Origin: Acinetobacter defluvii
Lineage (GTDB): Bacteria; Pseudomonadota; Gammaproteobacteria; Pseudomonadales; Moraxellaceae
Direction: 5' to 3'
NCBI RefSeq assembly: GCF_001704615.3
Contig: NZ_CP029397.2
Span: forward strand, 1,798,001-1,862,000
DNA length: 64,000 bases
Part shown: piece by piece, positions 1 through 9,602 of the stretch
How the letters are laid out: every line of letters begins with the position of its first letter
How positions within the stretch are numbered: position 1 is the first letter of the stretch
Position numbers and translations under genes: made by a program
Notes under the pieces: model-generated
Databases searched by the model: none
Told to the model about the DNA's origin: nothing
What the model saw: only the letters and a program-made list of their open reading frames with translations

Positions 1-2
1 CT

Positions 3-515
3 TTTGACCAACCTACCACTAAGCATTGTGGGTCATGTACAGCCTGTATAGATATATGCCCAACTCAAGCCATTGTTGAACCCTATATGTTGGACGCACG
101 TAAATGTATCGCTTATTTGACTATTGAATATAAAGGCATCATTCCTGAGGAATTAAGACGTGGTATCGGAAATCGTGTTTTTGGTTGTGACGATTGTCAG
201 CTGATTTGTCCATGGAATAGCTTTGCTCAAAAAACTGAAGTCGAAGATTTTTATCCTCGTCATGGTTTGGAGCGTGTAACACTGTTAGATTTATGGCACT
301 GGGATGAAGCAACATTTTTAAGTTGTACTGAAGGTAGCCCAATTCGCCGCACAGGTTACCAAAGTTTTATGCGAAACATTGCCATTGGTTTGGGAAATGC
401 ACCATTTTCTACTGAAATTTTACTCGCATTGCAACAAACACGTTCCCGTCATGATGAGATTGTGCAAGTCCATATAGACTGGGCAATCGCAGAACAACAC
501 AACAAAGCAAAATAA
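3..515 (+). CDS. queG: Epoxyqueuosine reductase, C-terminal part (cut by window edge)
   Basis: QueG performs the last step of queuosine synthesis, reducing epoxyqueuosine to queuosine in tRNA with a cobalamin and two 4Fe-4S clusters. The frame is open from the first bases, before the first ATG at 87, and reads through a ferredoxin-type cluster motif, CGSCTACIDICP, followed by a second cysteine set, CDDCQLICPW. Both are characteristic of the QueG C-terminal ferredoxin domain. Roughly 170 residues are visible; the cobalamin-binding N-terminal part lies outside the window. The stop is TAA at 513-515. The family assignment is firm; the 5' end is simply missing, not broken. Confidence 0.93.
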   Translation, partial: FDQPTTKHCGSCTACIDICPTQAIVEPYMLDARKCIAYLTIEYKGIIPEELRRGIGNRVFGCDDCQLICPWNSFAQKTEVEDFYPRHGLERVTLLDLWHWDEATFLSCTEGSPIRRTGYQSFMRNIAIGLGNAPFSTEILLALQQTRSRHDEIVQVHIDWAIAEQHNKAK

Positions 516-816
516 TTTTTTATTATTTTTTACTTTTTTATACTATTTTCATCTAAGCACGTTGTGAACAAGTTTAGGCAGATTTCTTTTTTTTAGTAAC
601 AAATACTCAGAACTTAACCAGTAACACACATAAATTTATGTAGCGAAATAGCAGGGAAATAAGCTAACTTTGTGAGTAAATCACTATTTTTATTTTTAAT
701 TTATATGCTAATCTTAAGTCAGGATACCAATAACCATTTGGACATTTTTGCCCTTTGGCTTTGGCATGATTTGTGTATGATAAATACGGATAGCAATATT
801 TTCAGGGATTTGACCT
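516..816. other. Intergenic stretch upstream of bioB
   Basis: AT-rich, no credible reading frame. A TATGAT hexamer at 776-781 with TTGG-type sequence 15-16 bases upstream could be the bioB promoter, but the match is weak. I see no BirA-type biotin operator palindrome and no riboswitch-like structure. Confidence 0.4.
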
Positions 817-1812
817 ATGCCTTTAGTAAGAAATGATTGGACACGTGAAGAAATCCAAACTTTATACGAACAACCTTTTTTAGACTTGGTGTTTAAAGCA
901 CAACAAATTCATCGTAGCCATTTTGAAGCAAATACCATTCAAGTCAGTACCTTGCTTTCGATTAAAACAGGTAAATGTCCTGAAGATTGTAAATATTGTT
1001 CTCAATCCGCACATTATGATTCTAAACTCGAAGCAGAAAAACGTATCGCAGTCGATAAAGTCATTAGTGAAGCCAAAGAAGCACTCGCTTCAGGTTCTTC
1101 ACGTTTTTGTATGGGAGCTGCTTGGCGCAATCCGCATGAACGTGATATGCCTTATGTCTTAGAAATGGTGCGTGAAGTTAAAGCACTTGGACTTGAAACT
1201 TGTATGACTTTAGGCATGCTTAATCAATCGCAAGCTGAACGTTTACATGAAGCGGGATTAGACTATTACAATCACAACTTAGATACTTCACGTGAATATT
1301 ATTCTCACATCATCAGTACACGCTCTTTTGATGACCGTTTAAATACTTTAGACCATGTACGTAACGCAGGCATGAAAGTTTGTAGTGGCGGTATCGTGGG
1401 TCTAGGTGAAAATCGTAATGATCGTATTGGATTATTACTAGAACTAGCAACTTTACCGACTCATCCTGAATCTGTGCCGATCAATATGTTAGTACCGATT
1501 GATGGGACGCCTTTAGCAGATGTAGAAAGATTAGATGTTACAGAATGGATTCGTACCATTGCGGTTGCACGTATCATCATGCCACAAAGTTATATTCGCC
1601 TATCAGCAGGACGTGAAGCACTCAGTGATTCCGATCAAGCCTTAGCCTTTATGGCAGGTGCAAACTCATTGTTTAGTGGCGAGAAATTACTGACTACACC
1701 AAATGCTGGCGAAGGCAAAGATAAGCAATTGTTTGATAAGCTAGGTTTAAAAGCTGAAAAAGCCAAACCCACTGCTGCTGAGCTTTCTATTGATGCTATG
1801 GCGGCAGTTTAG
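817..1812 (+). CDS. bioB: Biotin synthase (radical SAM)
   Basis: BioB inserts sulfur into dethiobiotin to make biotin, using a radical-SAM 4Fe-4S cluster and a sacrificial 2Fe-2S cluster in the cytoplasm. The radical-SAM triad is visible as Cys54, Cys58 and Cys61 in the motif [13 protein letters not shown]. The length of 331 residues is normal for the family. The ATG at 817 is preceded by an AGGGA Shine-Dalgarno at a usable distance. The gene stands alone: no bioA, bioF, bioC or bioD is next to it, so the rest of the pathway must be elsewhere. Confidence 0.97.
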   Translation: MPLVRNDWTREEIQTLYEQPFLDLVFKAQQIHRSHFEANTIQVSTLLSIKTGKCPEDCKYCSQSAHYDSKLEAEKRIAVDKVISEAKEALASGSSRFCMGAAWRNPHERDMPYVLEMVREVKALGLETCMTLGMLNQSQAERLHEAGLDYYNHNLDTSREYYSHIISTRSFDDRLNTLDHVRNAGMKVCSGGIVGLGENRNDRIGLLLELATLPTHPESVPINMLVPIDGTPLADVERLDVTEWIRTIAVARIIMPQSYIRLSAGREALSDSDQALAFMAGANSLFSGEKLLTTPNAGEGKDKQLFDKLGLKAEKAKPTAAELSIDAMAAV

Positions 1813-1844
1813 AACCAAATATAAATTGATATTTTGCTATTTCC

Positions 1845-1868
1845 TAAGGCAACATAAATGTTGCCTTA
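1845..1868 (+). terminator. Hairpin after bioB
   Basis: Perfect 11-bp inverted repeat TAAGGCAACAT / ATGTTGCCTTA with a 2-base centre, 33 bases past the bioB stop. The following T-tract is poor, so it may act as an mRNA 3' stabiliser rather than an efficient intrinsic terminator. Confidence 0.55.
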
Positions 1869-1998
1869 CACTCTTTAATATTAATGTTTTCCAAATGAAT
1901 ATTTCGCTTAACTCAACTATAGACCCTCTCTCACTCACAAATTTTTCCTTGTTGAATATGGTTACTTCTTGAATTAAAATATTTTTTAAATTCTAACA

Positions 1999-2031
1999 AT
2001 GTAACATAATTGTCATATATAAATCATAGTA
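1999..2031 (+). promoter_or_regulatory. Candidate Pho box upstream of ppk1
   Basis: Three consecutive 11-base units with the spacing of PhoB direct repeats: ATGTAACATAA, TTGTCATATAT, AAATCATAGTA. The middle unit matches the CTGTCAT core in 6 of 7 positions; the outer two are weaker. They end 30 bases before the ppk1 start. Phosphate-starvation induction of ppk is known in Acinetobacter, which fits, but PhoB binding here is inferred. Confidence 0.45.
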
Positions 2032-2061
2032 TGCCATGCAAGGTAACTCAGACACTTAAAA

Positions 2062-4152
2062 ATGACGCAGATCATGCCCAATTTAGAAGATTTTCAGCAT
2101 AGTTCAGATACTTATATTAATCGTGAGATCTCACTTTTAGAATTTCATAAACGTGTTTTAGCACAAGCCAAAGATGCAAATCATCCGCTTCTTGAACGTT
2201 TAAATTTCCTGATCATTTTTTCACGTAATTTGGATGAGTTTTTTGAGATTCGGGTTGCAGGTCTGATTAAACAATTGGATATGAATAGCATTACCACTTC
2301 GCCTGATGGTATTCCTAATGAAGTCATTATTCAACAAATCTCAGAGATCGCACATCAAGCATTAGAAGAACAATATAAAATTTTAAATTACGATTTATTA
2401 CCCCAATTACAAGGCTTTGGGATTCGTTATATCCAGTTTGCTGATATTTTAGAAAAACATAAGGCGTGGATTAAAGATTACTTTTTTAAACAAGTACAAC
2501 CCGTGGTAACGCCTATCAGCCTTGATCCTGCGCATCCATTTCCAAGGTTAGTAAATAAAAGCCTGAATTTTATCGTCACCCTTGAAGGCAAAGATGCTTT
2601 CGGTCGTCAGATTGAACTGGCTATCGTACCTGCACCTCGCTCATTGCCTCGCTTGGTCAAATTACCAAATGAACTTACTGGTGGCGAGGAACATTACATT
2701 TTATTGTCTGCAATTATTCAACAGCATATCAGTGATCTTTTCCCAGGTATGGTAGCAACAGGCTGTTATCAATTCCGCGTCACGCGTAATGCTGATTTGA
2801 CTTTGGCAGAAGATGTGGATGATTTGGCTGTGGCATTAAAAGATGAACTATCTTCTCGTCGTTTTGGTCGTGCAGTGCGTTTAGAAGTCACCAAAAACTG
2901 CCCAAATGACATCAGTCATTATCTGCTTGAGCAGTTTGATTTGGATCCCATGCACTTATATCAAGTCGATGGTCCTGTTAACTTAGCACGCTTAGTGGCT
3001 AACTTTGATATTCCTGAATTACGCTTTAAGCCTTATCAAGCGGTGATTCCAAAAGCTTTACGCAATGCACCACAGATTTTTGAAGTTCTAAGCAAACGTG
3101 ATATTTTGCTGCATCATCCTTTTGATTCTTTTGCACCTGTCATTAATCTGTTAAAAGAAGCAGCCAAAGATCCAAACGTTTTAGCGATTAAACAAACTTT
3201 GTATCGCAGTGGTCCTGACTCCGAAATCGTGCAAGTCTTGGCAGAAGCTGCACGCAATGGCAAAGAAGTTACTGCAATCATCGAGTTACGTGCACGTTTT
3301 GATGAAGAATCAAATATTACTGTCGCCAATATTTTGCAAGAAGCAGGTGCAGTCGTGGTATATGGCATTGTGGGTTATAAAACCCATGCCAAAATGATTT
3401 TGGTGGTACGCCGTGAAGCAGATAAACTCAAACGTTATGTGCATTTAGGAACAGGCAATTACCATGCCGGCAATGCCAAAATGTATACTGATTATGGTTT
3501 AATGACGACCGATGCAGATATTTGTGAAGATGTACATAAAATTTTCCAAGAGCTCACAGGCATGGGGCGCATGGCAAAATCGCAAAAGCTGTTTCATGCG
3601 CCATTTACTTTACATGCACAGCTTTTAAATCTGATTGAGCAAGAAATACAACACGCACAAAAAGGTTTAGTCGCACGTATTATCATTAAAGTCAATGCGT
3701 TAACTGAACCAAAACTGATTTCAGCCTTATATAGAGCCTCACAAGCAGGTGTTAAAGTAGATTTGATTATTCGTTCAATCTGCTGTTTGCGTCCACAAGT
3801 CACGGGTTTATCTGAAAATATCACAGTACGTTCCATCGTTGGACGTTTTCTTGAGCATACTCGTGTCTATTATTTCCAAAATAATGATGACGCAAAATTA
3901 TATTGCGGGAGTGCGGATTGGATGGGACGTAATTTATTCTCTCGTGTCGAAACCTGTTTCCCGATTGAAGATAAAAAGCTGCGTAAACAAATAGTTGAAG
4001 ATGGTTTACTCAACTATTTAAAAGACAATGTTCGTGCATGGGAACTCGATGGTAATGCACAATGGACTGCTTTAAAACCTAATACTGGAGAAGCTGCTTT
4101 TATTGCTCAACAATATTTAATGGATCAACGCGTGATTAAAACCATTGCTTAA
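2062..4152 (+). CDS. ppk1: Polyphosphate kinase 1
   Basis: PPK1 reversibly polymerises the gamma-phosphate of ATP into inorganic polyphosphate. At 696 residues it has the full family length, with the N-terminal helical domain (for example the [14 protein letters not shown] segment), head domain and two PLD-like catalytic domains. The histidine expected to be autophosphorylated is His442 in YKTHAK, and the second conserved histidine is His461 in HLGTGNYH; their 19-residue spacing equals that of the E. coli pair 435/454. The ATG at 2062 has a weak ribosome site. No ppx gene is adjacent. A Pho-box-like sequence lies just upstream. Confidence 0.97.
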   Translation: MTQIMPNLEDFQHSSDTYINREISLLEFHKRVLAQAKDANHPLLERLNFLIIFSRNLDEFFEIRVAGLIKQLDMNSITTSPDGIPNEVIIQQISEIAHQALEEQYKILNYDLLPQLQGFGIRYIQFADILEKHKAWIKDYFFKQVQPVVTPISLDPAHPFPRLVNKSLNFIVTLEGKDAFGRQIELAIVPAPRSLPRLVKLPNELTGGEEHYILLSAIIQQHISDLFPGMVATGCYQFRVTRNADLTLAEDVDDLAVALKDELSSRRFGRAVRLEVTKNCPNDISHYLLEQFDLDPMHLYQVDGPVNLARLVANFDIPELRFKPYQAVIPKALRNAPQIFEVLSKRDILLHHPFDSFAPVINLLKEAAKDPNVLAIKQTLYRSGPDSEIVQVLAEAARNGKEVTAIIELRARFDEESNITVANILQEAGAVVVYGIVGYKTHAKMILVVRREADKLKRYVHLGTGNYHAGNAKMYTDYGLMTTDADICEDVHKIFQELTGMGRMAKSQKLFHAPFTLHAQLLNLIEQEIQHAQKGLVARIIIKVNALTEPKLISALYRASQAGVKVDLIIRSICCLRPQVTGLSENITVRSIVGRFLEHTRVYYFQNNDDAKLYCGSADWMGRNLFSRVETCFPIEDKKLRKQIVEDGLLNYLKDNVRAWELDGNAQWTALKPNTGEAAFIAQQYLMDQRVIKTIA

Positions 4153-4171
4153 TCCGTCAGTTTCTGAGTCT

Positions 4172-4203
4172 GAAAATGGTTTACAACCCCTCAAACCATT
4201 TTC
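4172..4203. terminator. Bidirectional hairpin between ppk1 and mopR
   Basis: Perfect 11-bp stem GAAAATGGTTT / AAACCATTTTC with a 10-base loop. It sits between two convergent genes and its right arm overlaps the mopR stop codon. It can act for either gene, though the T-tracts are short. Confidence 0.6.
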
Positions 4204-5861
4204 TTTAAACGATAATCCAACGTTGCTCGACTAATTCCTAAAATTCGTGCCGCTTCAGACACATTTTGATGACATTTATTCATGGCAGTTAAGATAATTT
4301 CTTGTTCATATTGATCCAAAGAGAAACCATCTGCCAATAAATCATCCAAAGAGCTTTTTACTGGTGTTTGTTCAAGTGTGGATTGGTCTAATTGCGGAAA
4401 TAAACTACTTAATTTAATTTCTTGTTGATGATCAGTCAGTAATGTTGCTCTTTCCAATAAATTTTCCAACTCACGAATATTACCTGGCCAATCGTATTTC
4501 ATCACAAAGCTATAAGCTTTGTCTGACAGACCTTTTAAAGTTTTACTATATAAACTCTCAAAACGTTGAATAAAATAGTCAATCAATAGAGGAATATCTT
4601 CACGACGCTCACGTAATGTAGGAATACGCACAGGAAAAATATTTAAACGATAATACAAATCAGCACGAAAACGTCCCTCTTTCACTGCTTGCTCTAAATC
4701 TTCATTGGTTGCAGCAACAATCCGCACATCAACTTTACGGGTTTGTTGGTCACCTACCCGTTCAAACTCGCCTTCTTGTAACATTCTCAACAGTGCTGCT
4801 TGTGCTCTCGCTGAGAGTTCAATCACTTCATCCAGAAAAATTGTTCCCCCATGTGCCCGTTCAAACTTCCCCATTCGCGTTTGTGAAGCACCTGTAAAAG
4901 CCCCTTTTTCCACCCCAAATAACTCAGCTTCAATCAAATCAGGTGGGATACAGGCACAGTTCACCGCTACAAAAGGTTGATGTCGTCTTTGGCTACCTTC
5001 ATGCACGCCACGTGCGAAGGCTTCTTTCCCTACACCAGTTTCACCTTGAAGTAAAATGGCAACCTTACTGCCTGCAGCTTTTTTCAGTAAATCACAAACT
5101 TTACGATAGGCTGCTGATTCACCTACCGCTTTAAACATGGTGTAATCTGACTCAGCATCAGTATAAATATTTTGTTTGAGTGTATTAAGTTCAGCTTGTA
5201 GAGCGATAATTTCATCCGAAACAGGATCGGGTGACATGAATTGAATCAGTTCATCGGCATTTTCCCATTCCCCTAAAGGTTTACCTACAATGCGGCAACA
5301 CTCATCACTTTGTGCCACACAATGCGTTTCTTGGTAAATAATGGTTTGTCCCATCACAAAACTGGTATAACCACACGCATAACCCAATAACATCCAACAC
5401 GATGGTTCTTCCGCTACCCCAAACTCATTTAGATGCACTTCAGCTTCAAAAGAATTTCTCCAGTTAAAATCTGCATAAAATTTTTTTAAATCATGGCTAA
5501 TATGCAAATCATTCACTTCAACATGTACCATGCCACGAATTCCATGCATTTGCGGCCCTGCCATAAATGCATCTATTTCATTTAAATTGGGTCGTAATTT
5601 TGAAGTCACTTGCGCATCACGCATACCCGCCTGATAGCCACAGCGTATAAAAAAGCGTTTGGTACGTTCCCACCCCAACATTTCATATAAATCTTTACGT
5701 AGATAGCCCATCATATTGGTGTGCATTAACAACATACGATTTTCATCAAACCAAATTTGACCATTCTCAGTATCAAAATGGATTTTATCGAGCAAGTCTT
5801 GAATATCTTTATTATGCTCAAAATAATGTTTATACAACTTTGCATCTTTGGCTTGAGGCAT
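4191..5861 (-). CDS. mopR: Phenol-sensing sigma54-dependent activator (MopR/DmpR type)
   Basis: This activator binds phenol directly and drives sigma54 transcription of the divergent phenol hydroxylase operon. Order of domains: aromatic-sensor domain (about 1-210, including V4R), linker, AAA+ domain with Walker A GETGVGKE (273-280), the sigma54-contact loop GAFTGA (320-325) and Walker B IFLDEV (341-346), and a Fis-type helix-turn-helix at the C-terminus (about 525-556). Every sensor residue known from the MopR structure is at the same number: His106 and Trp134 in the phenol pocket; Cys155, Glu178, Cys181 and Cys189 for the structural zinc. The length of 556 fits the family. ATG 5861 follows a GGA-rich ribosome site. 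Confidence 0.96.
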   Translation of the reverse strand: MPQAKDAKLYKHYFEHNKDIQDLLDKIHFDTENGQIWFDENRMLLMHTNMMGYLRKDLYEMLGWERTKRFFIRCGYQAGMRDAQVTSKLRPNLNEIDAFMAGPQMHGIRGMVHVEVNDLHISHDLKKFYADFNWRNSFEAEVHLNEFGVAEEPSCWMLLGYACGYTSFVMGQTIIYQETHCVAQSDECCRIVGKPLGEWENADELIQFMSPDPVSDEIIALQAELNTLKQNIYTDAESDYTMFKAVGESAAYRKVCDLLKKAAGSKVAILLQGETGVGKEAFARGVHEGSQRRHQPFVAVNCACIPPDLIEAELFGVEKGAFTGASQTRMGKFERAHGGTIFLDEVIELSARAQAALLRMLQEGEFERVGDQQTRKVDVRIVAATNEDLEQAVKEGRFRADLYYRLNIFPVRIPTLRERREDIPLLIDYFIQRFESLYSKTLKGLSDKAYSFVMKYDWPGNIRELENLLERATLLTDHQQEIKLSSLFPQLDQSTLEQTPVKSSLDDLLADGFSLDQYEQEIILTAMNKCHQNVSEAARILGISRATLDYRLKKMV

Positions 5862-6188
5862 GGCTCATTTCCATCCTTGGCTAATGTCCACCTATGATCA
5901 TACCGAATTATGGAGCAGAATAAATATGCTCTTAAAAGCATAACAGCATACCTTTTGAGTATGATCACATGCTTTTCTACTTTCCCTCTATCAATATACG
6001 ATTTTATCTTGCTTATTTTTGAGATTCAAAAAGAAAATTCAAAGAAAATCATCATGAATTTATTTTTAGATTGAAAAGCAATACTTTAAAACCTACATAT
6101 TATTTTTCTTAATTTTAGCATTGTATTTTTTAATTCATCAAAACATGAAAACCTCAAAAACAGTGATTCACCAAATGATGAAATTATT

Positions 6189-6206
6189 CTGATCAAATTG
6201 ATCAAG
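6189..6206. promoter_or_regulatory. Upstream activator site for MopR
   Basis: Palindrome CTGATCAAATTGATCAAG, closely matching the TTGATC/GATCAA half-sites bound by the DmpR/XylR/MopR class. Its centre is about 58 bases upstream of the -24 element. A weaker partial palindrome lies around 6163-6180 and could be a second site. Confidence 0.7.
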
Positions 6207-6254
6207 ATTTTATTTAAAAATAATAACCATTTGAAAAATATAAAAATTATAAAG

Positions 6255-6271
6255 TTGGCACGCTTTTTGGA
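6255..6271 (+). promoter_or_regulatory. Sigma54 (-24/-12) promoter of the phenol hydroxylase operon
   Basis: TTGGCACGCTTTTTGGA matches the sigma54 consensus (TGGCAC, then TTGCA). The -24 GG (6257-6258) and the -12 GG (6269-6270) are exactly 12 bases apart, as required; the -12 element has GG where GC is usual. Transcription would begin near 6283, leaving a leader of about 50 bases. Confidence 0.85.
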
Positions 6272-6339
6272 ATATACATAACAAACGCAAGGTTGCGTCA
6301 CTGACAAGAAGTTAGTGCAGAGATAGAAGGATGATCGTT

Positions 6340-6627
6340 ATGCATCAGACACAACAAGACCAACTCACCAAATACATTCGTATTACAGGTGATCGTCATG
6401 CCAAATTTGTTGAATTCGATTTTGCGATTCACGATCCAACCTTATTTGTCGAATTGGTTTTACCACAAGACGCTTTTCAGCATTTTTGTGAGATTAACCA
6501 AGTCGTAGAAATGACCGAAGAACAGCAAGCTTGGAATGACGCACAGGAAGACAAATGGCGTTATGGCGTCGAACCTACTGTCCTCAACCCAGCCCAACCT
6601 CATGTAGATCAAGACGATCATGCTTAA
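6340..6627 (+). CDS. mphK: Phenol hydroxylase assembly component (DmpK type)
   Basis: First gene of the multicomponent phenol hydroxylase operon. DmpK-type proteins are small, are not part of the turnover complex, and help activate the oxygenase, probably by assisting iron loading. The protein is about 95 residues, with the family-typical core RHAKFVEFDFAI. Two in-frame ATGs exist, 6331 and 6340; the AGAAGG ribosome site directly abuts the first, so the second, ten bases away, is the more plausible start. The gene lies just downstream of the sigma54 promoter and 18 bases before mphL. Confidence 0.9.
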   Translation: MHQTQQDQLTKYIRITGDRHAKFVEFDFAIHDPTLFVELVLPQDAFQHFCEINQVVEMTEEQQAWNDAQEDKWRYGVEPTVLNPAQPHVDQDDHA

Positions 6628-6645
6628 GTCCATACGGAGATCAAG

Positions 6646-7635
6646 ATGACTTTAGAAATTAAAACATCGAACCTAGCGCCAATTCGCCAAACTTACGCGT
6701 ACATTGAACGCCGTTTTGGTAATAAGCCAGCAACACGCTATCAAGAAGTAAGTTTTGATGTACAGGCAACCACCAATTTCCATTATCGTCCTTTATGGAA
6801 ACCTGATAAGACCTTGAATGATAAAACCCATACTGCCTTACAGATGCAAGATTGGTATGTGTTTAAAGACCCTCGTCAGTTCTACTACGGCGCTTATGTA
6901 CAACATCGTGCACGTTTACAGGATACCGCTGAAAGTAATTATGCGTTCTTTGAAAAGCGTTTCCTTGTTGAAAATATCAGCGAAGACGTAAAGCAAAAAA
7001 TTATTACTTGCTTACTGCCATTCCGCTATGTCGAGCAAACAGCAAATTTACACATGATGTCAGGCAGTGCTTATGGTTATGGCACAGTGATTACTCAAGC
7101 CTGTATTTTTGCTGCCATGGATCGTCTTGGTATGGCGCAATACATTTCACGTATTGGCTTGGCACTGGATGGCAATACAGGTGAATCTTTACAACAAGCC
7201 AAAGAGGCTTGGATGAATGATGCAGCTTGGCAACCGCTTCGTAAATTATGCGAACAAAGTTTGACTGAGCAAGATTGGTTCAAACTCTATGTACTGCAAA
7301 ACCTATTGATTGATAGCTGTATCCAAAGCCTTGTCTATGGACAGTTTGATCAATACTTAGTTGAAAATGGCGCACGTGATGTGGCAATGCTGACCGAATT
7401 TATGCAGGACTGTTTAACCGATTTACGTAAATGGTCTGATCCAGTATTTAAGCTTGCCATTGCTGAATCTGAGGAGAATAAAGCCTTGATTCAAGGCTGG
7501 ATTGCTGAACTATTGCCACAAGTTCAAGAAGCGTTTAGTGCATGGGCAGGTCTTGCTTTAGGCGATAGCAATATTGAACAAGCTGTTGCACTGATCACAG
7601 AGCGTAGCAAAAAAGCGGGTTTAGCTGATATTTAA
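6646..7635 (+). CDS. mphL: Phenol hydroxylase oxygenase beta subunit (DmpL type)
   Basis: The beta subunit pairs with the diiron alpha subunit (MphN) and gamma subunit (MphO) in the (alpha-beta-gamma)2 hydroxylase that converts phenol to catechol. It shares the ferritin-like fold of the alpha subunit but carries no diiron ligand set, and none is visible here. The 329-residue length is standard. The ATG at 6646 has a GGAG ribosome site six bases upstream. It follows mphK closely and is 21 bases before mphM. Confidence 0.95.
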   Translation: MTLEIKTSNLAPIRQTYAYIERRFGNKPATRYQEVSFDVQATTNFHYRPLWKPDKTLNDKTHTALQMQDWYVFKDPRQFYYGAYVQHRARLQDTAESNYAFFEKRFLVENISEDVKQKIITCLLPFRYVEQTANLHMMSGSAYGYGTVITQACIFAAMDRLGMAQYISRIGLALDGNTGESLQQAKEAWMNDAAWQPLRKLCEQSLTEQDWFKLYVLQNLLIDSCIQSLVYGQFDQYLVENGARDVAMLTEFMQDCLTDLRKWSDPVFKLAIAESEENKALIQGWIAELLPQVQEAFSAWAGLALGDSNIEQAVALITERSKKAGLADI

Positions 7636-7656
7636 TATTGCATAAGGAATTGCACC

Positions 7657-7926
7657 ATGACTTCAAAAGTTTATTTAGCGCTACAAGACAACGATACCTC
7701 TCGCTACATCATCGAAGCGATTGAACAAGATAATCCCGATGCAACGATTCAATATTTACCTGCCATGATCCGTGTGGAAAGTGAAACAGGTTTGATCATT
7801 CGTGCAGAAACGGTGTCTGAAAAACTCGGACAAGATTGGGATATTCAAGAGTTACAACTGAATATGATCACGCTGGGTGGCAACGTCGATGAAGACGATG
7901 ACACCTTTACCCTGAAATGGAACTAA
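7657..7926 (+). CDS. mphM: Phenol hydroxylase regulatory (effector) protein (DmpM type)
   Basis: DmpM-type effector proteins carry no cofactor. They bind the hydroxylase near the diiron site to couple electron transfer with oxygen activation. At 89 residues this has the usual length, and the family features are seen in the DNDTSRYIIEAIEQDNP segment and the acidic C-terminal end. The ATG at 7657 is preceded by AAGGAA. Fourth-position neighbours mphL and mphN are on the same strand with short gaps. Confidence 0.94.
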   Translation: MTSKVYLALQDNDTSRYIIEAIEQDNPDATIQYLPAMIRVESETGLIIRAETVSEKLGQDWDIQELQLNMITLGGNVDEDDDTFTLKWN

Positions 7927-7972
7927 ATAGCCTTAAAACAAAGCATTTCAATGATTGAACAGGATGATCAAA

Positions 7973-9514
7973 ATGAATACTGATGTTAAAAATACAAAAA
8001 CAGCGACGAAAACCGCAACCAAAAAGCTGAATGCCAAAGACCGCTATCGCATGCTGACCCGTGATCTGGATTGGGACTTTTCCTATGCAGATCGTAAAGA
8101 TGCCTTTCCTTATGAGGAATTTGAAGGCATTAAAATCACGGATTGGTCAAAATGGGAAGATCCGTTCCGTTTAACCATGGATTCATATTGGAAATATCAG
8201 GCTGAAAAAGAGAAAAAACTCTATGCCATTTTCGATGCTTTTGCACAAAATAATGGGCAAATGAATGTTTCCAATGAACGCTATTTAAATGCCATTAAAC
8301 TATTTTTAACTGCCGTTACACCTTTGGAATATCAAGCGTATCAAGGCTATGCCCATGTAGGTCGTCAGTTTAGCGGAATCGGTGCACGTATTGCTTCACA
8401 AATGCAATCTATTGATGAATTACGTCATGTGCAAACTCAAATCCATGCCATGAGCCACTACAACAAATTCTTTGATGGCTTCCAAGATTGGTCACACATG
8501 CATGACCGTGTATGGTATTTGTCTGTACCGAAATCATTCTTTGAAGATGCGCGTTCAGCAGGTCCATTCGAGTTTTTATTGGCGATCAGCTTTGCCTTTG
8601 AATATGTATTGACCAACTTATTGTTTGTTCCGTTCATGTCTGGTGCGGCTTACAACGGCGATATGGCAACCGTGACTTTTGGTTTCTCAGCACAGTCTGA
8701 CGAAGCACGCCATATGACACTCGGTTTAGAAATTGTCAAATTCTTACTTGAGCAACATGAAGACAACGTACCAATCGTTCAAGAATGGATTGATAAATGG
8801 TTCTGGCGTGGTACTCGCCTACTCTCTATCGTCGGCATGATGATGGATTACATGCTTCCAAATAAAGTCATGTCTTGGAAAGAAGCATGGGAAACTTATT
8901 TTGAAGAAGCAGGCGGTGCATTATTCAAAGACTTGAGCCGTTACGGTATTCGTATGCCGAAATACTCAGAAGTGATTGAAAAAGAGAAAGAACACGTTTC
9001 GCATCAAGCATGGTGGATTTTCTATAACTTCGGTCATGCAGCTGGCTTCCATACGTGGATTCCAACGGATGAAGAAATGGATTGGTTATCTGCGAAATAC
9101 CCTGACACCTTCGATAAATACTATCGTCCAAAATGGGAAATGGCACGTAAATTAGAAGCTGAAGGCAAACGTTTCTATAGCAACGGCTTACCACAATTGT
9201 GTCAAATCTGTCAGATTCCAATGACCTTTACGGAAATGGATGGCGACCAAACCATGTTTAGTTACCGTGACAGCATTTATAAAGGTGAGCGTTATCACAC
9301 TTGTTCAGATGGTTGTCATGACATTTTCGAACGTGAACCTGAGAAATACATCCAAGCATGGTTACCTGTGAACCAAATCCTACAAGGCAACTGTGGTGGT
9401 CCAGATTTAGAAACGATTTTACGTGACTATTACAACTTTAATGTTGGTGCGGACAATTTAGATATTGAAGGTTCACCAGACCAAGAACGTTGGAAAAAAT
9501 GGAAAGGTGCATAA
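7973..9514 (+). CDS. mphN: Phenol hydroxylase oxygenase alpha subunit, diiron (DmpN type)
   Basis: Catalytic subunit that hydroxylates phenol at the ortho position. Both carboxylate-histidine diiron motifs of bacterial multicomponent monooxygenases are visible: DELRH with Glu149 and His152, and DEARH with Glu244 and His247. A C-terminal YHS-like segment with paired cysteines (LCQICQIPM and HTCSDGCHD) is also present, as in DmpN. The start is taken as ATG 7973, which has AGGA nine bases upstream; a TTG at 7955 and an ATG at 7964 are in frame but less likely. The product is 513 residues. Confidence 0.96.
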   Translation: MNTDVKNTKTATKTATKKLNAKDRYRMLTRDLDWDFSYADRKDAFPYEEFEGIKITDWSKWEDPFRLTMDSYWKYQAEKEKKLYAIFDAFAQNNGQMNVSNERYLNAIKLFLTAVTPLEYQAYQGYAHVGRQFSGIGARIASQMQSIDELRHVQTQIHAMSHYNKFFDGFQDWSHMHDRVWYLSVPKSFFEDARSAGPFEFLLAISFAFEYVLTNLLFVPFMSGAAYNGDMATVTFGFSAQSDEARHMTLGLEIVKFLLEQHEDNVPIVQEWIDKWFWRGTRLLSIVGMMMDYMLPNKVMSWKEAWETYFEEAGGALFKDLSRYGIRMPKYSEVIEKEKEHVSHQAWWIFYNFGHAAGFHTWIPTDEEMDWLSAKYPDTFDKYYRPKWEMARKLEAEGKRFYSNGLPQLCQICQIPMTFTEMDGDQTMFSYRDSIYKGERYHTCSDGCHDIFEREPEKYIQAWLPVNQILQGNCGGPDLETILRDYYNFNVGADNLDIEGSPDQERWKKWKGA

Positions 9515-9533
9515 GCATCATCAGGAATAAAAG

Positions 9534-9602
9534 ATGAAGTTCATTGCTGTGTCAGCCATTTTCAACGCCACGCACAGCATGCGCTTCGCTCAAGGAATTT
9601 AG
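9534..9602 (+). CDS. 22-codon mini-ORF between mphN and mphO (candidate leader peptide)
   Basis: ATG 9534 to TAG 9600-9602, encoding 22 residues beginning MKFIAVSAIF and ending RFAQGI. It has an AGGA ribosome site eight bases upstream and ends 10 bases before the mphO start, so it could couple translation between the two genes. I know of no recognised product. It could equally be chance in a 98-bp gap. Confidence 0.25.
   Translation: MKFIAVSAIFNATHSMRFAQGI

Noticed and set aside
6086..6307. 73-residue antisense frame in the mopR-mphK gap
   Set aside because: It runs across the sigma54 promoter and activator site on the opposite strand, has AT-driven composition and no family match.
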